64,000 nt of DNA from Streptomyces sp. NBC_00237 (GTDB lineage: Bacteria; Actinomycetota; Actinomycetes; Streptomycetales; Streptomycetaceae), in the NCBI RefSeq assembly GCF_026342435.1, contig NZ_JAPEMT010000001.1, forward strand, positions 2,474,501-2,538,500. The letters run 5' to 3'. This document shows positions 8,350-18,216 of the stretch, piece after piece (position 1 is the stretch's first letter; each line of letters begins with the position of its first letter). The position numbers were made by a program, and so were the translations under genes. The notes under the pieces were generated by a model. The model saw only the letters and a list, made by a program, of their open reading frames with translations, did not search any database and had not been told where the DNA came from.

Positions 8350-9869
8350 GGCCGGCGCCAGCTCCGTCCGTCTCGTGCGAGCATCTCGTTCGCCTCGTCG
8401 GGGCCCCAGGTGCCGGACGCGTACTGCGCGGGCTTGCCGTGGGTGTCCCAGTACTGCTCGATCGGGTCGAGGATCCGCCAGGACTGCTCGACCTCCTCCA
8501 GGCGCGGGAACAGGTTGGCGTCGCCGAGCAGGACGTCGAGGATGAGGCGTTCGTACGCCTCGGGGCTCGACTCCGTGAAGGACTCGCCGTACGCGAAGTC
8601 CATCGACACGTCCCGGATCTCCATCGAGGTGCCGGGCACCTTGGAGCCGAAGCGCACCGTCACGCCCTCGTCCGGCTGGACGCGGATGACGATCGCGTTC
8701 TGGCCGAGCTCCTCGGTGGCGGTGTGGTCGAAGGGGGAGTGCGGGGCGCGCTGGAAGACGACCGCGATCTCCGTGACGCGGCGGCCGAGGCGCTTGCCGG
8801 TACGGAGGTAGAAGGGGACGCCCGCCCAGCGGCGGTTGTCGATCTCCAGCTTCACGGCGGCGTAGGTGTCGGTCTTCGACTGGGGGTCGATACCGTCCTC
8901 CTGGAGGTAGCCGACGGCCTTCGCGCCGCCCTGCCACCCCGCCGCGTACTGGCCGCGCACGGTGTCCCGGCCCAGATCCTTGGGGATCTTGACCGCGCCC
9001 AGGACCTTCGACTTCTCCGCGACCAGCGCGTCCGCGTCGAAGGAGGCGGGCTCCTCCATCGCGGTCAGGGCCAGCAGCTGGAGGAGGTGGTTCTGGATGA
9101 CGTCGCGGGCCGCGCCGATGCCGTCGTAGTACCCGGCCCGGCCGCCGATGCCGATGTCCTCGGCCATGGTGATCTGCACGTGGTCCACGTACGACCGGTT
9201 CCAGATCGGTTCGAACATCTGGTTGGCGAAACGCAGCGCCAGGATGTTCTGCACCGTCTCCTTCCCCAGGTAGTGGTCGATGCGGAAGACCTCGTTCGGC
9301 GGGAAGACCTCGTGCACGATCCGGTTGAGCTCCTGCGCGGAGTCCAGGTCGTGGCCGAAGGGCTTCTCGATGACCGCGCGCCGCCAGGAGTTGTCCTTCT
9401 GCTCGGCCAGTCCGTGCTTCTTCAGCTGCTGGACGACCTGCGGGAAGAACTTCGGGGGTACGGAGAGGTAGAAGGCGAAGTTGCCGCCCGTGCCCTGCGC
9501 CTGGTCGAGCTCCTGGATCGTCGACTTCAGCGTCTCGAACGCGTTGTCGTCGTCGAAGTCGCCCTGCACGAAGCGCATGCCCTGGATCAGCTGCTGCCAG
9601 ACCTCCTCGCGGAACTCCGTGCGCGCGTGCTCCTTGACCGCGTCGTGCACGACCTGCGCGAAGTCCTCGTTCTCCCAGTCGCGACGGGCGAAGCCGATGA
9701 GCGAGAAGCCCGGCGGCAGCAGGCCGCGATTGGCCAGGTCGTAGACAGCAGGCATCAACTTTTTACGGGACAAATCGCCCGTGACGCCGAAAATGACCAG
9801 GCCCGACGGCCCCGCGATGCGCGGGAGCCGTCGATCCTGTGCGTCACGCAGCGGATTGCTGCTGGACAA
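8346..9869 (-). CDS. zwf: Glucose-6-phosphate 1-dehydrogenase
   Basis: Oxidises glucose 6-phosphate to 6-phosphogluconolactone with reduction of NADP+, the entry step of the oxidative pentose phosphate pathway and a main NADPH source. The 507-residue protein has the dinucleotide-binding GVTGDLSRKKL near residue 30 and the active-site signature RIDHYLGKETVQN near residue 195. Length is normal for the family. It lies 4 nt after tal and overlaps opcA, so the whole block should be co-transcribed and translationally coupled. Confidence 0.96.
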   Translation of the reverse strand: MSSSNPLRDAQDRRLPRIAGPSGLVIFGVTGDLSRKKLMPAVYDLANRGLLPPGFSLIGFARRDWENEDFAQVVHDAVKEHARTEFREEVWQQLIQGMRFVQGDFDDDNAFETLKSTIQELDQAQGTGGNFAFYLSVPPKFFPQVVQQLKKHGLAEQKDNSWRRAVIEKPFGHDLDSAQELNRIVHEVFPPNEVFRIDHYLGKETVQNILALRFANQMFEPIWNRSYVDHVQITMAEDIGIGGRAGYYDGIGAARDVIQNHLLQLLALTAMEEPASFDADALVAEKSKVLGAVKIPKDLGRDTVRGQYAAGWQGGAKAVGYLQEDGIDPQSKTDTYAAVKLEIDNRRWAGVPFYLRTGKRLGRRVTEIAVVFQRAPHSPFDHTATEELGQNAIVIRVQPDEGVTVRFGSKVPGTSMEIRDVSMDFAYGESFTESSPEAYERLILDVLLGDANLFPRLEEVEQSWRILDPIEQYWDTHGKPAQYASGTWGPDEANEMLARDGRSWRRP

Positions 9870-9873
9870 GGTT

Positions 9874-10992
9874 TTAGCCCTCCGAAGGAGCGAGGCGCTT
9901 GAGCTCGGCCTCGGTCGACTTGAGCAGGTCGTTCCAGGCGTCCTCGAACTTGTCGACGCCCTCGGTCTCCAGGAGCGCGACGACGTCGTCGTACGCGATT
10001 CCCAGCTTCTCGATGGCGTCGAGCTCGGCGCGGGCCTGCTCGTACGTGCCCGCGATGGTGTTGCCGGTGATCTGGCCGTGGTCGGCGGTGGCTTCCAGGG
10101 TCGCCTCCGGCATGGTGTTCACCGTGCCCGGCGCGACCAGGTCGTCGACGTACAGGGTGTCCTTGTAGGACGGGTCCTTGACACCGGTCGAGGCCCACAG
10201 CGGACGCTGCTTGTTGCCCTGCGCCTTGTCGAGCGCGGCCCAGCGGTCGGAGGAGAAGACCTCCTCGTACGCCTGGTAGGCGAGGCGTGCGTTGGCGAGA
10301 GCCGCCTTGCCCTTGAGGGCCTTGGCCTCGTCCGTGCCCAGGCCGTCCAGGCGCTTGTCGATCTCGGTGTCCACACGGGACACGAAGAAGGAGGCGACCG
10401 AGTGGATCTTGGAGAGGTCCAGGCCCGCGGCCTTCGCCTTCTCCAGACCCGCCAGGTACGCGTCCATGACCTCGCGGTAGCGCTCAAGGGAGAAGATCAG
10501 CGTGACGTTGACGCTGATGCCCAGGCCGATGACCTCGGTGATCGCCGGGAGACCGGCCTTGGTCGCCGGGATCTTGATGAGCGTGTTGGGGCGGTCCACC
10601 AGCCAGGCGAGCTGCTTGGCCTCGGCGACCGTCGCCCGGGTGTTGTGCGCCAGGCGCGGGTCGACCTCGATGGAGACCCGGCCGTCCTGGCCCTGCGTCG
10701 CGTCGAAGACGGGGCGCAGGATGTCGGCGGCGTCCCGGACGTCCGCCGTCGTGATCATCCGGATGGCTTCCTCGACGGTCACCTCGCGGGCCGCGAGGTC
10801 GGTCAGCTGGACGTCGTAGCCGTCGCCCTGCGAGATCGCCTTCTGGAAGATCGAGGGGTTGGTGGTGACGCCCACGACGTGCTGCTGGTCGATCAGCTCG
10901 GCCAGGTTGCCGGACGTGATCCGCTTGCGCGACAGGTCGTCGAGCCAGATCGCAACGCCCTCGTCGGAGAGGCGCTTGAGTGCGTCTGTCAT
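9874..10992 (-). CDS. tal: Transaldolase
   Basis: Transfers a dihydroxyacetone unit between sugar phosphates in the non-oxidative pentose phosphate pathway. The 372-residue product begins [19 protein letters not shown] and carries [12 protein letters not shown] near residue 42 and the Schiff-base lysine region [11 protein letters not shown] near residue 140. This is the longer actinobacterial/cyanobacterial transaldolase type. ATG 10992 is preceded by AGGAGATG on the coding strand. It sits 34 nt after tkt. Confidence 0.95.
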   Translation of the reverse strand: MTDALKRLSDEGVAIWLDDLSRKRITSGNLAELIDQQHVVGVTTNPSIFQKAISQGDGYDVQLTDLAAREVTVEEAIRMITTADVRDAADILRPVFDATQGQDGRVSIEVDPRLAHNTRATVAEAKQLAWLVDRPNTLIKIPATKAGLPAITEVIGLGISVNVTLIFSLERYREVMDAYLAGLEKAKAAGLDLSKIHSVASFFVSRVDTEIDKRLDGLGTDEAKALKGKAALANARLAYQAYEEVFSSDRWAALDKAQGNKQRPLWASTGVKDPSYKDTLYVDDLVAPGTVNTMPEATLEATADHGQITGNTIAGTYEQARAELDAIEKLGIAYDDVVALLETEGVDKFEDAWNDLLKSTEAELKRLAPSEG

Positions 10993-11026
10993 GAGAAATG
11001 CATCTCCTAGATCGTGTATACGAGCG

Positions 11027-13132
11027 TCAGCGCTGGACGGCGGCGAGAGATTCCCGGGCGGCGGCGGCGACGGCCTCGCCGGTGAAACCGAACTCCTTGA
11101 AGAGGACCTTGCCGTCGGCCGAGGCACCGAAGTGCTCCAGCGAGACGATGCGGCCCGCGTCACCGACGTACTTGTGCCAGGTGAGACCGATACCGGCCTC
11201 GACCGCCACCCGCGCCTTCACCGACGGGGGAAGGACGCTGTCCCGGTACCCCTGGTCCTGCTCCTCGAACCACTCCACCGACGGCATCGACACGACACGC
11301 GTCGGGACACCCCCGGCCTGGAGGGCCTCACGGGCCTCGACGGCCAGCTGGACCTCGGAGCCGGTGCCGATCAGGACGACCTGGGCGTCCGTGTGCTGCC
11401 CGGAGGGCCCTTCCGCCTCGAAGAGCACGTAACCACCACGCGCGGCGTCCTCGTTGGCCTCGTACGTCGGCACGCCCTGACGGGTCAGCACCAGACCGTG
11501 CGGGGCGCCCTTGCCGAAGACCTTCGTGTAACGCCTGAGGATCTCGCGCCAGGCGATGGCCGTCTCGTTGGCGTCCGCCGGGCGGACCACGTTCAGGCCC
11601 GGGATCGCGCGCAGCGAGGCGATGTGCTCGACCGGCTGGTGCGTGGGGCCGTCCTCGCCGAGGCCGACCGAGTCGTGCGTCCACACGTACGTCACCGGCA
11701 GGTGCATCAGCGCGGAGAGGCGCACCGCGTTGCGCATGTAGTCGGAGAACACCAGGAAGGTGCCGCCGTAGACACGGGTGTTGCCGTGCAGCGCGATGCC
11801 GTTCATCTCGGCGGCCATCGAGTGCTCGCGGATGCCGAAGTGGATCGTGCGGCCGTACGGGCTCGCCTCCGGGAGGGGGTTGCCCTCGGGGAGGAACGAG
11901 GAGGTCTTGTCGATCGTCGTGTTGTTGGAGCCCGCGAGGTCGGCGGAGCCGCCCCACAGCTCGGGGATGACCGCACCGAGAGCCTGCAGGACCTTCCCGG
12001 AGGCCGCACGGGTGGCGACGCCCTTGCCGGTCTCGAAGACGGGGAGCTTCTCCTCCCAGCCCGTGGGCAGCTCACCCGCGTTGATGCGGTCGAACTCGGC
12101 GGCGCGCTCCGGGTTGGCGGTGCGCCAGGCGGCGAAGCCCTTCTCCCACTCGGCCTTCGCCTCGGCACCCCGCTCCAGCGCCTTGCGGGTGTGGGCGATG
12201 ACCTCGTCGGAGACCTCGAAGGACTGCTCCGGGTCGAAGCCCAGGACGCGCTTGGTGGCCGCGACCTCGTCGTCGCCGAGCGCCGAGCCGTGCGACGCCT
12301 CGGTGCCCTGCGCGTTCGGCGCGGGCCAGGCGATGATCGAGCGCATCGCGATGAACGACGGCTTGTCGGTGACGGCCTTGGCCGCCTCGATCGCGTTGTA
12401 CAGCGCCTCGGGGTCCAGGTCGCCGTCCGGCTTCGGGGCGACGCGCTGGACGTGCCAGCCGTACGCCTCGTACCGCTTCAGCGTGTCCTCGGAGATCGCG
12501 GTCTCCGTGTCGCCCTCGATCGAGATGTGGTTGTCGTCCCACAGGAGGACCAGGTTGCCGAGCTTCTGGTGACCGGCCATCGAGGACGCCTCGGCGGAGA
12601 TGCCCTCCTGGAGGCAGCCGTCACCGGCGACGGCGTAGACGAAGTGGTCGAACGGCGACTCGCCGACCGGCGCCCCGGGGTCGAACAGACCGCGCTCGTA
12701 GCGGGCGGCCATCGCCATGCCCACCGCGTTGGCGACACCCTGGCCCAGCGGACCCGTCGTGGTCTCGACGCCGACCGTGTGCCCGTACTCCGGGTGGCCC
12801 GGGGTCTTGGAGCCCCAGGTGCGGAACGACTTGAGGTCGTCCAGCTCCAGGCCGAACCCGGCCAGGTAGAGCTGGGTGTAGAGCGTGAGGGACGAGTGGC
12901 CCGCGGACAGCACGAAGCGGTCGCGGCCGGTCCAGTCGGCGTCCGCCGGGTCGTGCCGCATCACCTTCTGAAAGAGGGTGTACGCGGCCGGCGCCAGGCT
13001 CATCGCCGTACCCGGATGGCCGTTGCCGACCTTCTGTACGGCGTCCGCGGCCAGGACGCGGGCGGTGTCTACGGCCCGCTGGTCCAATTCGGTCCACTCA
13101 AGGTCATCTGTGGTGGTCGGCTTGGTGCTCAC
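11027..13132 (-). CDS. tkt: Transketolase
   Basis: Thiamine diphosphate enzyme moving two-carbon ketol units between sugar phosphates. The 701-residue protein has [13 protein letters not shown] near residue 38, the ThDP motif beginning GDGCLQEG (near 170) and ending in LLWDDN, the pyrimidine-domain [17 protein letters not shown] near residue 490, and a C-terminal domain ending AAVQR. It is the first gene of the minus-strand operon tkt-tal-zwf-opcA-pgl. The GTG start at 13132 gives the expected N-terminus [20 protein letters not shown] -10-like element lies about 70 nt upstream. Confidence 0.96.
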   Translation of the reverse strand: MSTKPTTTDDLEWTELDQRAVDTARVLAADAVQKVGNGHPGTAMSLAPAAYTLFQKVMRHDPADADWTGRDRFVLSAGHSSLTLYTQLYLAGFGLELDDLKSFRTWGSKTPGHPEYGHTVGVETTTGPLGQGVANAVGMAMAARYERGLFDPGAPVGESPFDHFVYAVAGDGCLQEGISAEASSMAGHQKLGNLVLLWDDNHISIEGDTETAISEDTLKRYEAYGWHVQRVAPKPDGDLDPEALYNAIEAAKAVTDKPSFIAMRSIIAWPAPNAQGTEASHGSALGDDEVAATKRVLGFDPEQSFEVSDEVIAHTRKALERGAEAKAEWEKGFAAWRTANPERAAEFDRINAGELPTGWEEKLPVFETGKGVATRAASGKVLQALGAVIPELWGGSADLAGSNNTTIDKTSSFLPEGNPLPEASPYGRTIHFGIREHSMAAEMNGIALHGNTRVYGGTFLVFSDYMRNAVRLSALMHLPVTYVWTHDSVGLGEDGPTHQPVEHIASLRAIPGLNVVRPADANETAIAWREILRRYTKVFGKGAPHGLVLTRQGVPTYEANEDAARGGYVLFEAEGPSGQHTDAQVVLIGTGSEVQLAVEAREALQAGGVPTRVVSMPSVEWFEEQDQGYRDSVLPPSVKARVAVEAGIGLTWHKYVGDAGRIVSLEHFGASADGKVLFKEFGFTGEAVAAAARESLAAVQR

Positions 13133-13498
13133 CCTGGGTCAGGGCTCCTCTCCACAATGTTTTAGTCCCGGTGTCTGTTCGCCGCACCGGGGCGCTGTCG
13201 AGCCTACCCTCGCCGGAACGCGCAAAATTTCGAGTCCACGCCGTGAAAACAAGAGGCGTTACGGACCAGAGTGCGCGCGTTGAACGGGGTTCGCCTCTCG
13301 ACGAACGCATTTCCGTATACATCCGGACACTACTCCTGGGGCACCCCGTCCCCCTGCTTGTTCACGGTCGGCCCAACACGACCCCACCCCGGCGAAGGGC
13401 GACGTATGGGCAACGTCTAGAGTGGCGTGGTACGCGCAAGTCTTTACCGGGCCTTCACGCCCGGAGCTTGCTTTGGGAATTCTCTGTCAGGGGTGTGC
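13133..13498. promoter_or_regulatory. Divergent promoter region between tkt and ctaB
   Basis: This 366-bp gene-free region separates the divergent tkt operon and ctaB. Towards tkt, a TAGGCT hexamer (reverse strand, 13206-13201) has the form of a streptomycete -10 box. Towards ctaB, TAGAGT at 13418-13423 is a similar -10 candidate. No convincing -35 boxes were found at ideal spacing. Nothing coding was seen. Confidence 0.4.
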
Positions 13499-14449
13499 GT
13501 GACGGCCGTCGAGTCCCGACCCGCAGGGGTCGCTTCGACTCCCAGCCCGGGGGGCCATCGGCCGTTCGGAGCCCGGGTCAAGGCGTTTGTTGCACTGACC
13601 AAGCCGAGGATCATCGAGCTTCTGCTGATCACCACCGTTCCGGTGATGTTCCTGGCGGAGCAGGGTGTCCCGGACCTGTGGCTGGTGCTGGCCACGTGCC
13701 TCGGCGGTTATCTCTCCGCCGGTGGCGCCAACGCGCTCAACATGTACATCGACCGCGACATCGACGCGCTGATGGACCGCACGTCGCAGCGTCCGCTGGT
13801 CACCGGGATGGTCAGCCCGCGCGAGTGCCTGGTCTTCGGCATCTCGCTCGCGGTGATCTCCACGCTCTGGTTCGGCCTGCTGGTCAACTGGCTGTCGGCC
13901 TGGCTGGCGCTGGGCGCGCTGCTCTTCTACGTCGTCGTCTACACGATGATCCTGAAGCGCCGTACCACGCAGAACATCGTCTGGGGCGGCATCGCGGGCT
14001 GCCTGCCGGTCCTCATCGGCTGGTCCTCGGTGACCAACTCGATGTCCTGGGCCGCGGTCGTCCTCTTCATGGTCATCTTCTTCTGGACGCCGCCGCACTA
14101 CTGGCCGCTGTCGATGAAGGTCAAGGACGACTACGCCCGCGTGGGCGTGCCGATGCTGCCGGTCGTCAAGGGCAACAAGGCGGTCGCCAAGCAGGTCGTG
14201 ATCTACAGCTGGGTCATGGTCGCCGTGTCCCTGCTGCTCCAGCCGCTCGGCTACACGGGCTGGTTCTACACCGTCGTCGCGGCCCTCGCGGGCGGCTGGT
14301 GGCTGTGGGAGGCGCACGGCCTCCAGGCCCGCGCCAAGGCCGAGGTCACGGGCGCGAAGCTGAAGGAGATGCGACTGTTCCACTGGTCGATCACCTACGT
14401 CTCGCTGCTCTTCGTGGCGGTCGCGGTGGACCCCTTCCTGCGCTTCTGA
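13499..14449 (+). CDS. ctaB: Protoheme IX farnesyltransferase (heme O synthase)
   Basis: UbiA-family membrane prenyltransferase that farnesylates heme B to heme O for cytochrome c oxidase assembly. The 316-residue protein has the Mg-prenyl-diphosphate motif [18 protein letters not shown] near residue 80, the second aspartate loop [12 protein letters not shown] near residue 210, and about nine hydrophobic helices including [13 protein letters not shown] 13499 is chosen because AGGGG (13489-13493) lies 5-6 nt upstream and it gives the usual N-terminus [10 protein letters not shown]; the frame stays open back to 13427. ctaA, whose product acts next, lies 1.8 kb away. A strong hairpin terminates the gene. 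Confidence 0.95.
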   Translation: MTAVESRPAGVASTPSPGGHRPFGARVKAFVALTKPRIIELLLITTVPVMFLAEQGVPDLWLVLATCLGGYLSAGGANALNMYIDRDIDALMDRTSQRPLVTGMVSPRECLVFGISLAVISTLWFGLLVNWLSAWLALGALLFYVVVYTMILKRRTTQNIVWGGIAGCLPVLIGWSSVTNSMSWAAVVLFMVIFFWTPPHYWPLSMKVKDDYARVGVPMLPVVKGNKAVAKQVVIYSWVMVAVSLLLQPLGYTGWFYTVVAALAGGWWLWEAHGLQARAKAEVTGAKLKEMRLFHWSITYVSLLFVAVAVDPFLRF

Positions 14450-14481
14450 GTTCCGCGCCGGGTTCGTTCTCGTACGTCCGT

Positions 14482-14523
14482 GACGGGCGGGACACGTGGT
14501 CAAGGCCACGTGTCCCGCCCGTC
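14482..14523 (+). terminator. Terminator after ctaB
   Basis: A perfect 18-bp stem (14482-14499 with 14506-14523) closes a 6-nt loop (tcaagg) 33 nt after the ctaB stop and is followed by gccgttttcgc. Confidence 0.8.
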
Positions 14524-14557
14524 GCCGTTTTCGCTACTCGTCGGTAGCATCCTGCTC

Positions 14558-14929
14558 ATGGCAGACACCAAGCAGGCAGAGCGGCCCACGGCGAAGTCGG
14601 CCGAGAGGGCCGAGAAGTCGGCGGAGCGCAGGACGGCGAAGCTGGCCAAGCAGATCACCGCCTTCGCCGGGCAGCACGGCGGCGCCGAGGGACAGCTCGC
14701 GTACATCGGGCAGCGGGGCACCCGCATCGTCCTGGTCGGCGACGACGGCTCCTGGGGCGACCTGGTGGCCCCCACGTACGACGTGGCGAAGGCGGCCACC
14801 GAGAAGGCCGGGATCACCGTCCACGAGGACTTCGACGGCGAGTTCGCGGCCAAGGTCGAGACGGGTCCTTACGAGTGGAAGCGGATGGCCGGTATCCAGA
14901 TCGGCGGCAGCCGGCCCGCCAGGCGCTAG
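14558..14929 (+). CDS. Conserved hypothetical protein
   Basis: I do not recognise a named family. The 123-residue product begins with a charged Ala/Lys/Glu-rich stretch (repeating AER and KSAER over residues 5-30, probably helical). It continues with a compact alpha/beta region containing GTRIVLVGDDGSWGDLVAP and ends in a basic tail, GGSRPARR. There is no signal peptide or membrane helix. It is flanked by terminators on both sides, so it is monocistronic. ATG 14558 is the only start that avoids reading through the upstream hairpin. Similar small proteins sit in this neighbourhood in other Streptomyces, as far as I recall. Confidence 0.7.
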   Translation: MADTKQAERPTAKSAERAEKSAERRTAKLAKQITAFAGQHGGAEGQLAYIGQRGTRIVLVGDDGSWGDLVAPTYDVAKAATEKAGITVHEDFDGEFAAKVETGPYEWKRMAGIQIGGSRPARR

Positions 14930-14937
14930 CCGAGGTC

Positions 14938-14963
14938 CCGTACGGCTCGGTCGGGCCGTACGG
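14938..14963 (+). terminator. Stem-loop after the 123-residue hypothetical gene
   Basis: A perfect 9-bp stem (14938-14946 with 14955-14963, ccgtacggc paired with its complement) closes an 8-nt loop 8 nt after the stop. A second weaker GC hairpin follows near 14979-15006. Confidence 0.55.
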
Positions 14964-15064
14964 AAGCCGTAGTGAACAGGCCCGTCCAGTACCCCGGGGC
15001 GGGCCTCACCCGTTAGGCCCTGTGGAAGCGTCACACGCGTCACGCCACCCGCAGGGAGCCCCCG

Positions 15065-16144
15065 ATGTTCGTCACCCCTCCGCCCCTGGTGGACCAGTAC
15101 TGCCACGGCGTGCTCCGCACCGAGCTGGGTCTGGGCACCTTCGAGGCGCACCTCGGCCGCACCCCGGCGCCGCCCGCCCCCGGCACCACCTTCTTCGACA
15201 CCCAGACCGGCTTCGCCGTACGCCGCTGGTGTCCGCCCCTGCTCGGCCTGGAGCCGCACTGCCCGCCCGCCCGCTACCTGGCCCGACGCCGCGAGCTGGG
15301 CGTCCTGGAGGCGGGGCGGCGGCTGCTGCGCGGCACCGGGATCGCCACCTACCTGGTCGACACCGGGCTGCCGGGAGACCTCACCTGCCCCCGGGAGCTG
15401 GCCGTCGCGGGCGACGCCGAGGCGCGCGAGATCGTACGGCTCGAACTGCTCGCCGAGCAGATCGCCGACACCTCGGGCACCGCCGAGTGCTTCCTCGCCA
15501 ACCTGGGCGAGGCCATGCACGCGGCGACGAAGACCGCGGTCGCGTTCACTTCCGTGGCGGGCGTACGGCACGGGCCGGCGCTCGCGCCGCACCCGCCGGG
15601 CCCCGGCGAGGTGCGCGGGGCGGCGGGGCGTTGGCTGGCGGGGCGCAGGGCGGGGGGCCGCCTGTCCGACCCCGTACTCCTGCGGCACCTGTTGTGGAAC
15701 GCGGTGAGCTGCGGGCTGCCGCTCCAGCTGCACGTGGCGGGGGACCCGGAGCGGCTGACGGAGTTCGCGGCGGCGAGCGCGGGGCTCGGTACCGATCTGG
15801 TGCTGCTGCACGACTATCCGTACCACCGGCACGCGGCGCACCTGGCGGGCGTCTTCCCCCATGTGTACGCGGATCTCGGGCCCGCCCTGTCGCAGACGGG
15901 GGCGGGGGCGGCGGCGGTGCTCGCGGAGATGCTGGAGCTGGCGCCGTTCGGGAAGGTGCTGTTCTCCAGCGGGGCGCGCGGGCTGCCGGAGCTGCACGTG
16001 GTGGGGGCGCGGCTGTTCCAGGAGGCGCTGGCCAGGGTGCTCGGCGGGTGGGTGGCGGAGGGGGCCTGGGCGAAGGCGGACGCGGAGCGGGTGGCCAGGA
16101 TGATCGCGGCGGGGAACGCGCGGCGGGTCTACCGGCTGGCGTGA
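15065..16144 (+). CDS. Amidohydrolase-superfamily-like protein
   Basis: The 359-residue cytosolic protein resembles TIM-barrel amidohydrolases of the Amidohydro_2 type. It has an N-terminal DQYCHGVL where metal-dependent members usually carry HxH, a PLQLHVAGDPE segment near residue 222 and a late KVLFSSGARG strand before a helical tail. The first metal-ligand histidine position is tyrosine (YCH), so catalysis is uncertain, although I recall the same YCH in Streptomyces orthologues. ATG 15065 follows GCAGGGAG. It is convergent with ctaA across a terminator. The substrate is unknown. Confidence 0.7.
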   Translation: MFVTPPPLVDQYCHGVLRTELGLGTFEAHLGRTPAPPAPGTTFFDTQTGFAVRRWCPPLLGLEPHCPPARYLARRRELGVLEAGRRLLRGTGIATYLVDTGLPGDLTCPRELAVAGDAEAREIVRLELLAEQIADTSGTAECFLANLGEAMHAATKTAVAFTSVAGVRHGPALAPHPPGPGEVRGAAGRWLAGRRAGGRLSDPVLLRHLLWNAVSCGLPLQLHVAGDPERLTEFAAASAGLGTDLVLLHDYPYHRHAAHLAGVFPHVYADLGPALSQTGAGAAAVLAEMLELAPFGKVLFSSGARGLPELHVVGARLFQEALARVLGGWVAEGAWAKADAERVARMIAAGNARRVYRLA

Positions 16145-16217
16145 GCTCCATGCGTACGAAAGCTCCGTGCGTGCGGGAAGGCTCCGTGCGTACGGGGAGG
16201 CTCCGTGCGGACGAGAA
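16144..16217. repeat. Degenerate tandem repeat, about 19 bp x 4
   Basis: Four imperfect units of 17-19 bp built on agctccgtgcgtacggga follow the stop codon of the amidohydrolase-like gene directly, ending at the terminator stem. Confidence 0.7.
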
Positions 16218-16248
16218 GAAGGCCGGGACGGTGTCCGTCCCGGCCTTC
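16218..16248. terminator. Bidirectional terminator between the amidohydrolase-like gene and ctaA
   Basis: A perfect 14-bp stem (16218-16231 with 16235-16248) closes a TGT loop between two convergent genes. Confidence 0.75.
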
Positions 16249-16261
16249 TCGTGTCGGTCTG

Positions 16262-17236
16262 TCAGGCGCTCGCCGGCACCTGGGCGGGGGCGTCGGAGGC
16301 GACGCTCTCCGCCGACTCCACCGGGCGCTCGCGCATGCTCAGCAGCAGGCGGATCACCGCGATCCACATGAGGGAGGACAGCAGCATGTGCACGGCGACC
16401 AGGAGTTCGGGGACCTGCGTGAAGAACTGCACGTAGCCCACGGCGCCCTGGGCGACCAGCACGATCAGCAGGTCGCGGGAGCGGTGACGGGTGTCGTCCG
16501 GCGCGTCCACCATGCGCAGCACCAGGAACATCGCGATGGCCAGCGCGCAGACCACCCACGCGGCGGCGGCGTGCACGTGTGCGGCGTCCGCCCAGTCCCA
16601 CGGCATGCGCGGCACCTCGCTCTTGTCGCCCGCGTGCTTGCCCGAGCCGGTCACCGAGGTGCCCAGCACGATCAGGACGGCACTCGTCGCGACGATCGCC
16701 CAGGCCAGCTTGCGGACCGGACGCGGCACCCTCGGGACGGGCGCGCCGTCGCCCTCGCGGGTGCGCTGCCAGACGGTGACGGCGACCGCGAGGAGGGCGT
16801 TGGCGGCCAGGAAGTGACCCGCCACCGTCCACGGGTTGAGGCCCATCCACACGGTGACGCCGCCGACGACGGCGTTGCTCATGACCAGCCAGAACATCAC
16901 CCAGGCGGTACGGGTGAGGCTGCGCCGCCACGGCTTCGTGGAGCGGGCCGCGATGATGGCCCAGCCGACGGCCGCCGACAGGACGTACGTCAGCATGCGG
17001 TTGCCGAACTCCACGAACCCGTGGAAGCCCTGTTCCGGCGTCACGAACAGGCTGTCGGAGGTGCACTTGGGCCAGGTGTCGCAGCCGAGACCGGAACCGG
17101 TCAGCCGGACCGCGCCGCCGGTCACGATGATGAAGACGCTCATGACGACCGCGGAGAGCGCGGCGCGCTGGAGCGTACGGGGCGTGGGCGTCCATCGCTG
17201 GGCGATGAGGGCGAGGGGGGTCAACACGGCAACCAT
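16262..17236 (-). CDS. ctaA: Heme A synthase (COX15/CtaA family)
   Basis: Oxidises the heme O methyl group to formyl, producing heme A for the aa3 terminal oxidase. The 324-residue integral membrane protein has eight predicted helices. The N-terminal half has GGAVRLTGSGLGCDTWPKC and EFGNRMLTY, and the histidines GHFLAAN, HVHAA and VHMLLSS sit in helices where the family places heme ligands. The C-terminus is a short hydrophilic tail. The loop cysteines (GCDTWPKC) match the family's conserved pair. It works after ctaB, encoded nearby on the other strand. Confidence 0.93.
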   Translation of the reverse strand: MVAVLTPLALIAQRWTPTPRTLQRAALSAVVMSVFIIVTGGAVRLTGSGLGCDTWPKCTSDSLFVTPEQGFHGFVEFGNRMLTYVLSAAVGWAIIAARSTKPWRRSLTRTAWVMFWLVMSNAVVGGVTVWMGLNPWTVAGHFLAANALLAVAVTVWQRTREGDGAPVPRVPRPVRKLAWAIVATSAVLIVLGTSVTGSGKHAGDKSEVPRMPWDWADAAHVHAAAAWVVCALAIAMFLVLRMVDAPDDTRHRSRDLLIVLVAQGAVGYVQFFTQVPELLVAVHMLLSSLMWIAVIRLLLSMRERPVESAESVASDAPAQVPASA

Positions 17237-17305
17237 GGTAGGCGGGTGCTTGTGCGAGTTTTCACGAGGGGGGCGGTGGAGGCGTGTGACCTCACTCCCA
17301 CGCGC

Positions 17306-18088
17306 CTATTCCCAGCGGAAGAACTTCGCCGCGGCGCCGAGGCCCAGGACCGCCCACACCGCGAGGACGCCGAGGTTGCCCCACGGCATCGACGCCCCGT
17401 GCTGGAGCACGTCGCGCAGGCCGTCGGAGAGCGCGGAGATCGGCAGCAGGCCCAGGACGTCCTGCACGGCGTCCGGGAACTTGTCGAGCGGGACGATGAC
17501 GCCGCCGCCGACGAGGAGGAGGAGGAAGACGAGGTTGGCGGCGGCGAGCGTCGCCTCCGCCTTGAGGGTGCCCGCCATCAGCAGGCCGAGACCGGAGAAG
17601 GCCGCCGTGCCGAGGACCAGGAGGAGGAGCACGGAGACCGGGTCGCCCTGCGGCGACCAGCCGAGGCCGAAGGCGATGGCGGTGAGGAGGACGACCTGGA
17701 GGACCTCGGTGACCAGGACGGAGAGCGTCTTCGCCGTCATCAGGGCCCAGCGGGGGAGCGGCGAGGTGCCGAGCCGCTTGAGGACGCCGTACCGGCGCTC
17801 GAAGCCGGTGGCGATGGCCTGGCCGGTGAACGCGGTCGACATCACGGCGAGGGCGAGGATGCCGGGGGCGAGGAAGTCGACGGACTTGCCCGTGCCCTGC
17901 GGTGAAACAGGCACCGCGATGATGTCGACGGCCGAGAAGAGGACCAGGAGGAGGGCAGGGATGATCACGGTGAGGAGAAGCTGCTCGCCGTTGCGCAGCA
18001 GCATCTTCGTTTCGAGCGCGGTCTGCGCCGCGATCATCCGGCCGAGCGGGGCCGCTCCCGGCATGGGGGTGTAAGGGGCGGTGCTCAT
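17306..18088 (-). CDS. ABC-2 type transporter permease
   Basis: Membrane component of an ABC exporter of the daunorubicin-resistance (DrrB) type. The 260-residue protein has six hydrophobic segments, an N-terminal cytosolic helix (AAQTALETKMLLRNGEQ) and the ERRYGVLKRLGTSPLPRW loop typical of ABC-2 permeases (the R-x-x-G-x-L-K-R-L-x-x-x-P pattern). It follows the ATPase gene; a 33-codon duplicated segment bridges the two, each junction being ATGA. Function is inferred as drug or lipid efflux; the substrate is unknown. Confidence 0.88.
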   Translation of the reverse strand: MSTAPYTPMPGAAPLGRMIAAQTALETKMLLRNGEQLLLTVIIPALLLVLFSAVDIIAVPVSPQGTGKSVDFLAPGILALAVMSTAFTGQAIATGFERRYGVLKRLGTSPLPRWALMTAKTLSVLVTEVLQVVLLTAIAFGLGWSPQGDPVSVLLLLVLGTAAFSGLGLLMAGTLKAEATLAAANLVFLLLLVGGGVIVPLDKFPDAVQDVLGLLPISALSDGLRDVLQHGASMPWGNLGVLAVWAVLGLGAAAKFFRWE

Positions 18089-18186
18089 GGACGCAGGTCC
18101 TTACCCGTGAGTTCCAGGCTGTGCTTGCCCGGGGGACGGCCCCCGGACCCCCGGCCGGTGGCGGCGGTGGCGTGGGGCGAGTTCAT
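18085..18186 (-). CDS. Possible 33-residue coupling ORF made by junction duplication
   Basis: This short frame starts with an ATG overlapping the ATPase stop (ATGA) and ends with a TGA overlapping the permease ATG. Its product begins MNSPHATAATGR, has a Gly/Pro-rich middle and ends LELTGKDLRP, identical to the ATPase C-terminus. The middle part (18119-18182) has no similarity that I can see. It may simply keep translation coupled between the two real genes. Whether the peptide itself matters is unknown. Confidence 0.35.
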   Translation of the reverse strand: MNSPHATAATGRGSGGRPPGKHSLELTGKDLRP

Positions 18187-18216
18187 GGGCGCAGGTCCTT
18201 ACCCGTGAGTTCCAGG
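18085..18216. repeat. Direct repeat at the ATPase/permease junction (2 x 34 bp, period 98 bp)
   Basis: 18085-18118 and 18183-18216 agree at 33 of 34 positions (tcatgg, one mismatch, then cgcaggtccttacccgtgag and ttccagg). Each copy encodes, on the minus strand, the end of the ABC ATPase (LELTGKDLRP and stop) together with the overlapping next ATG. Confidence 0.9.
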
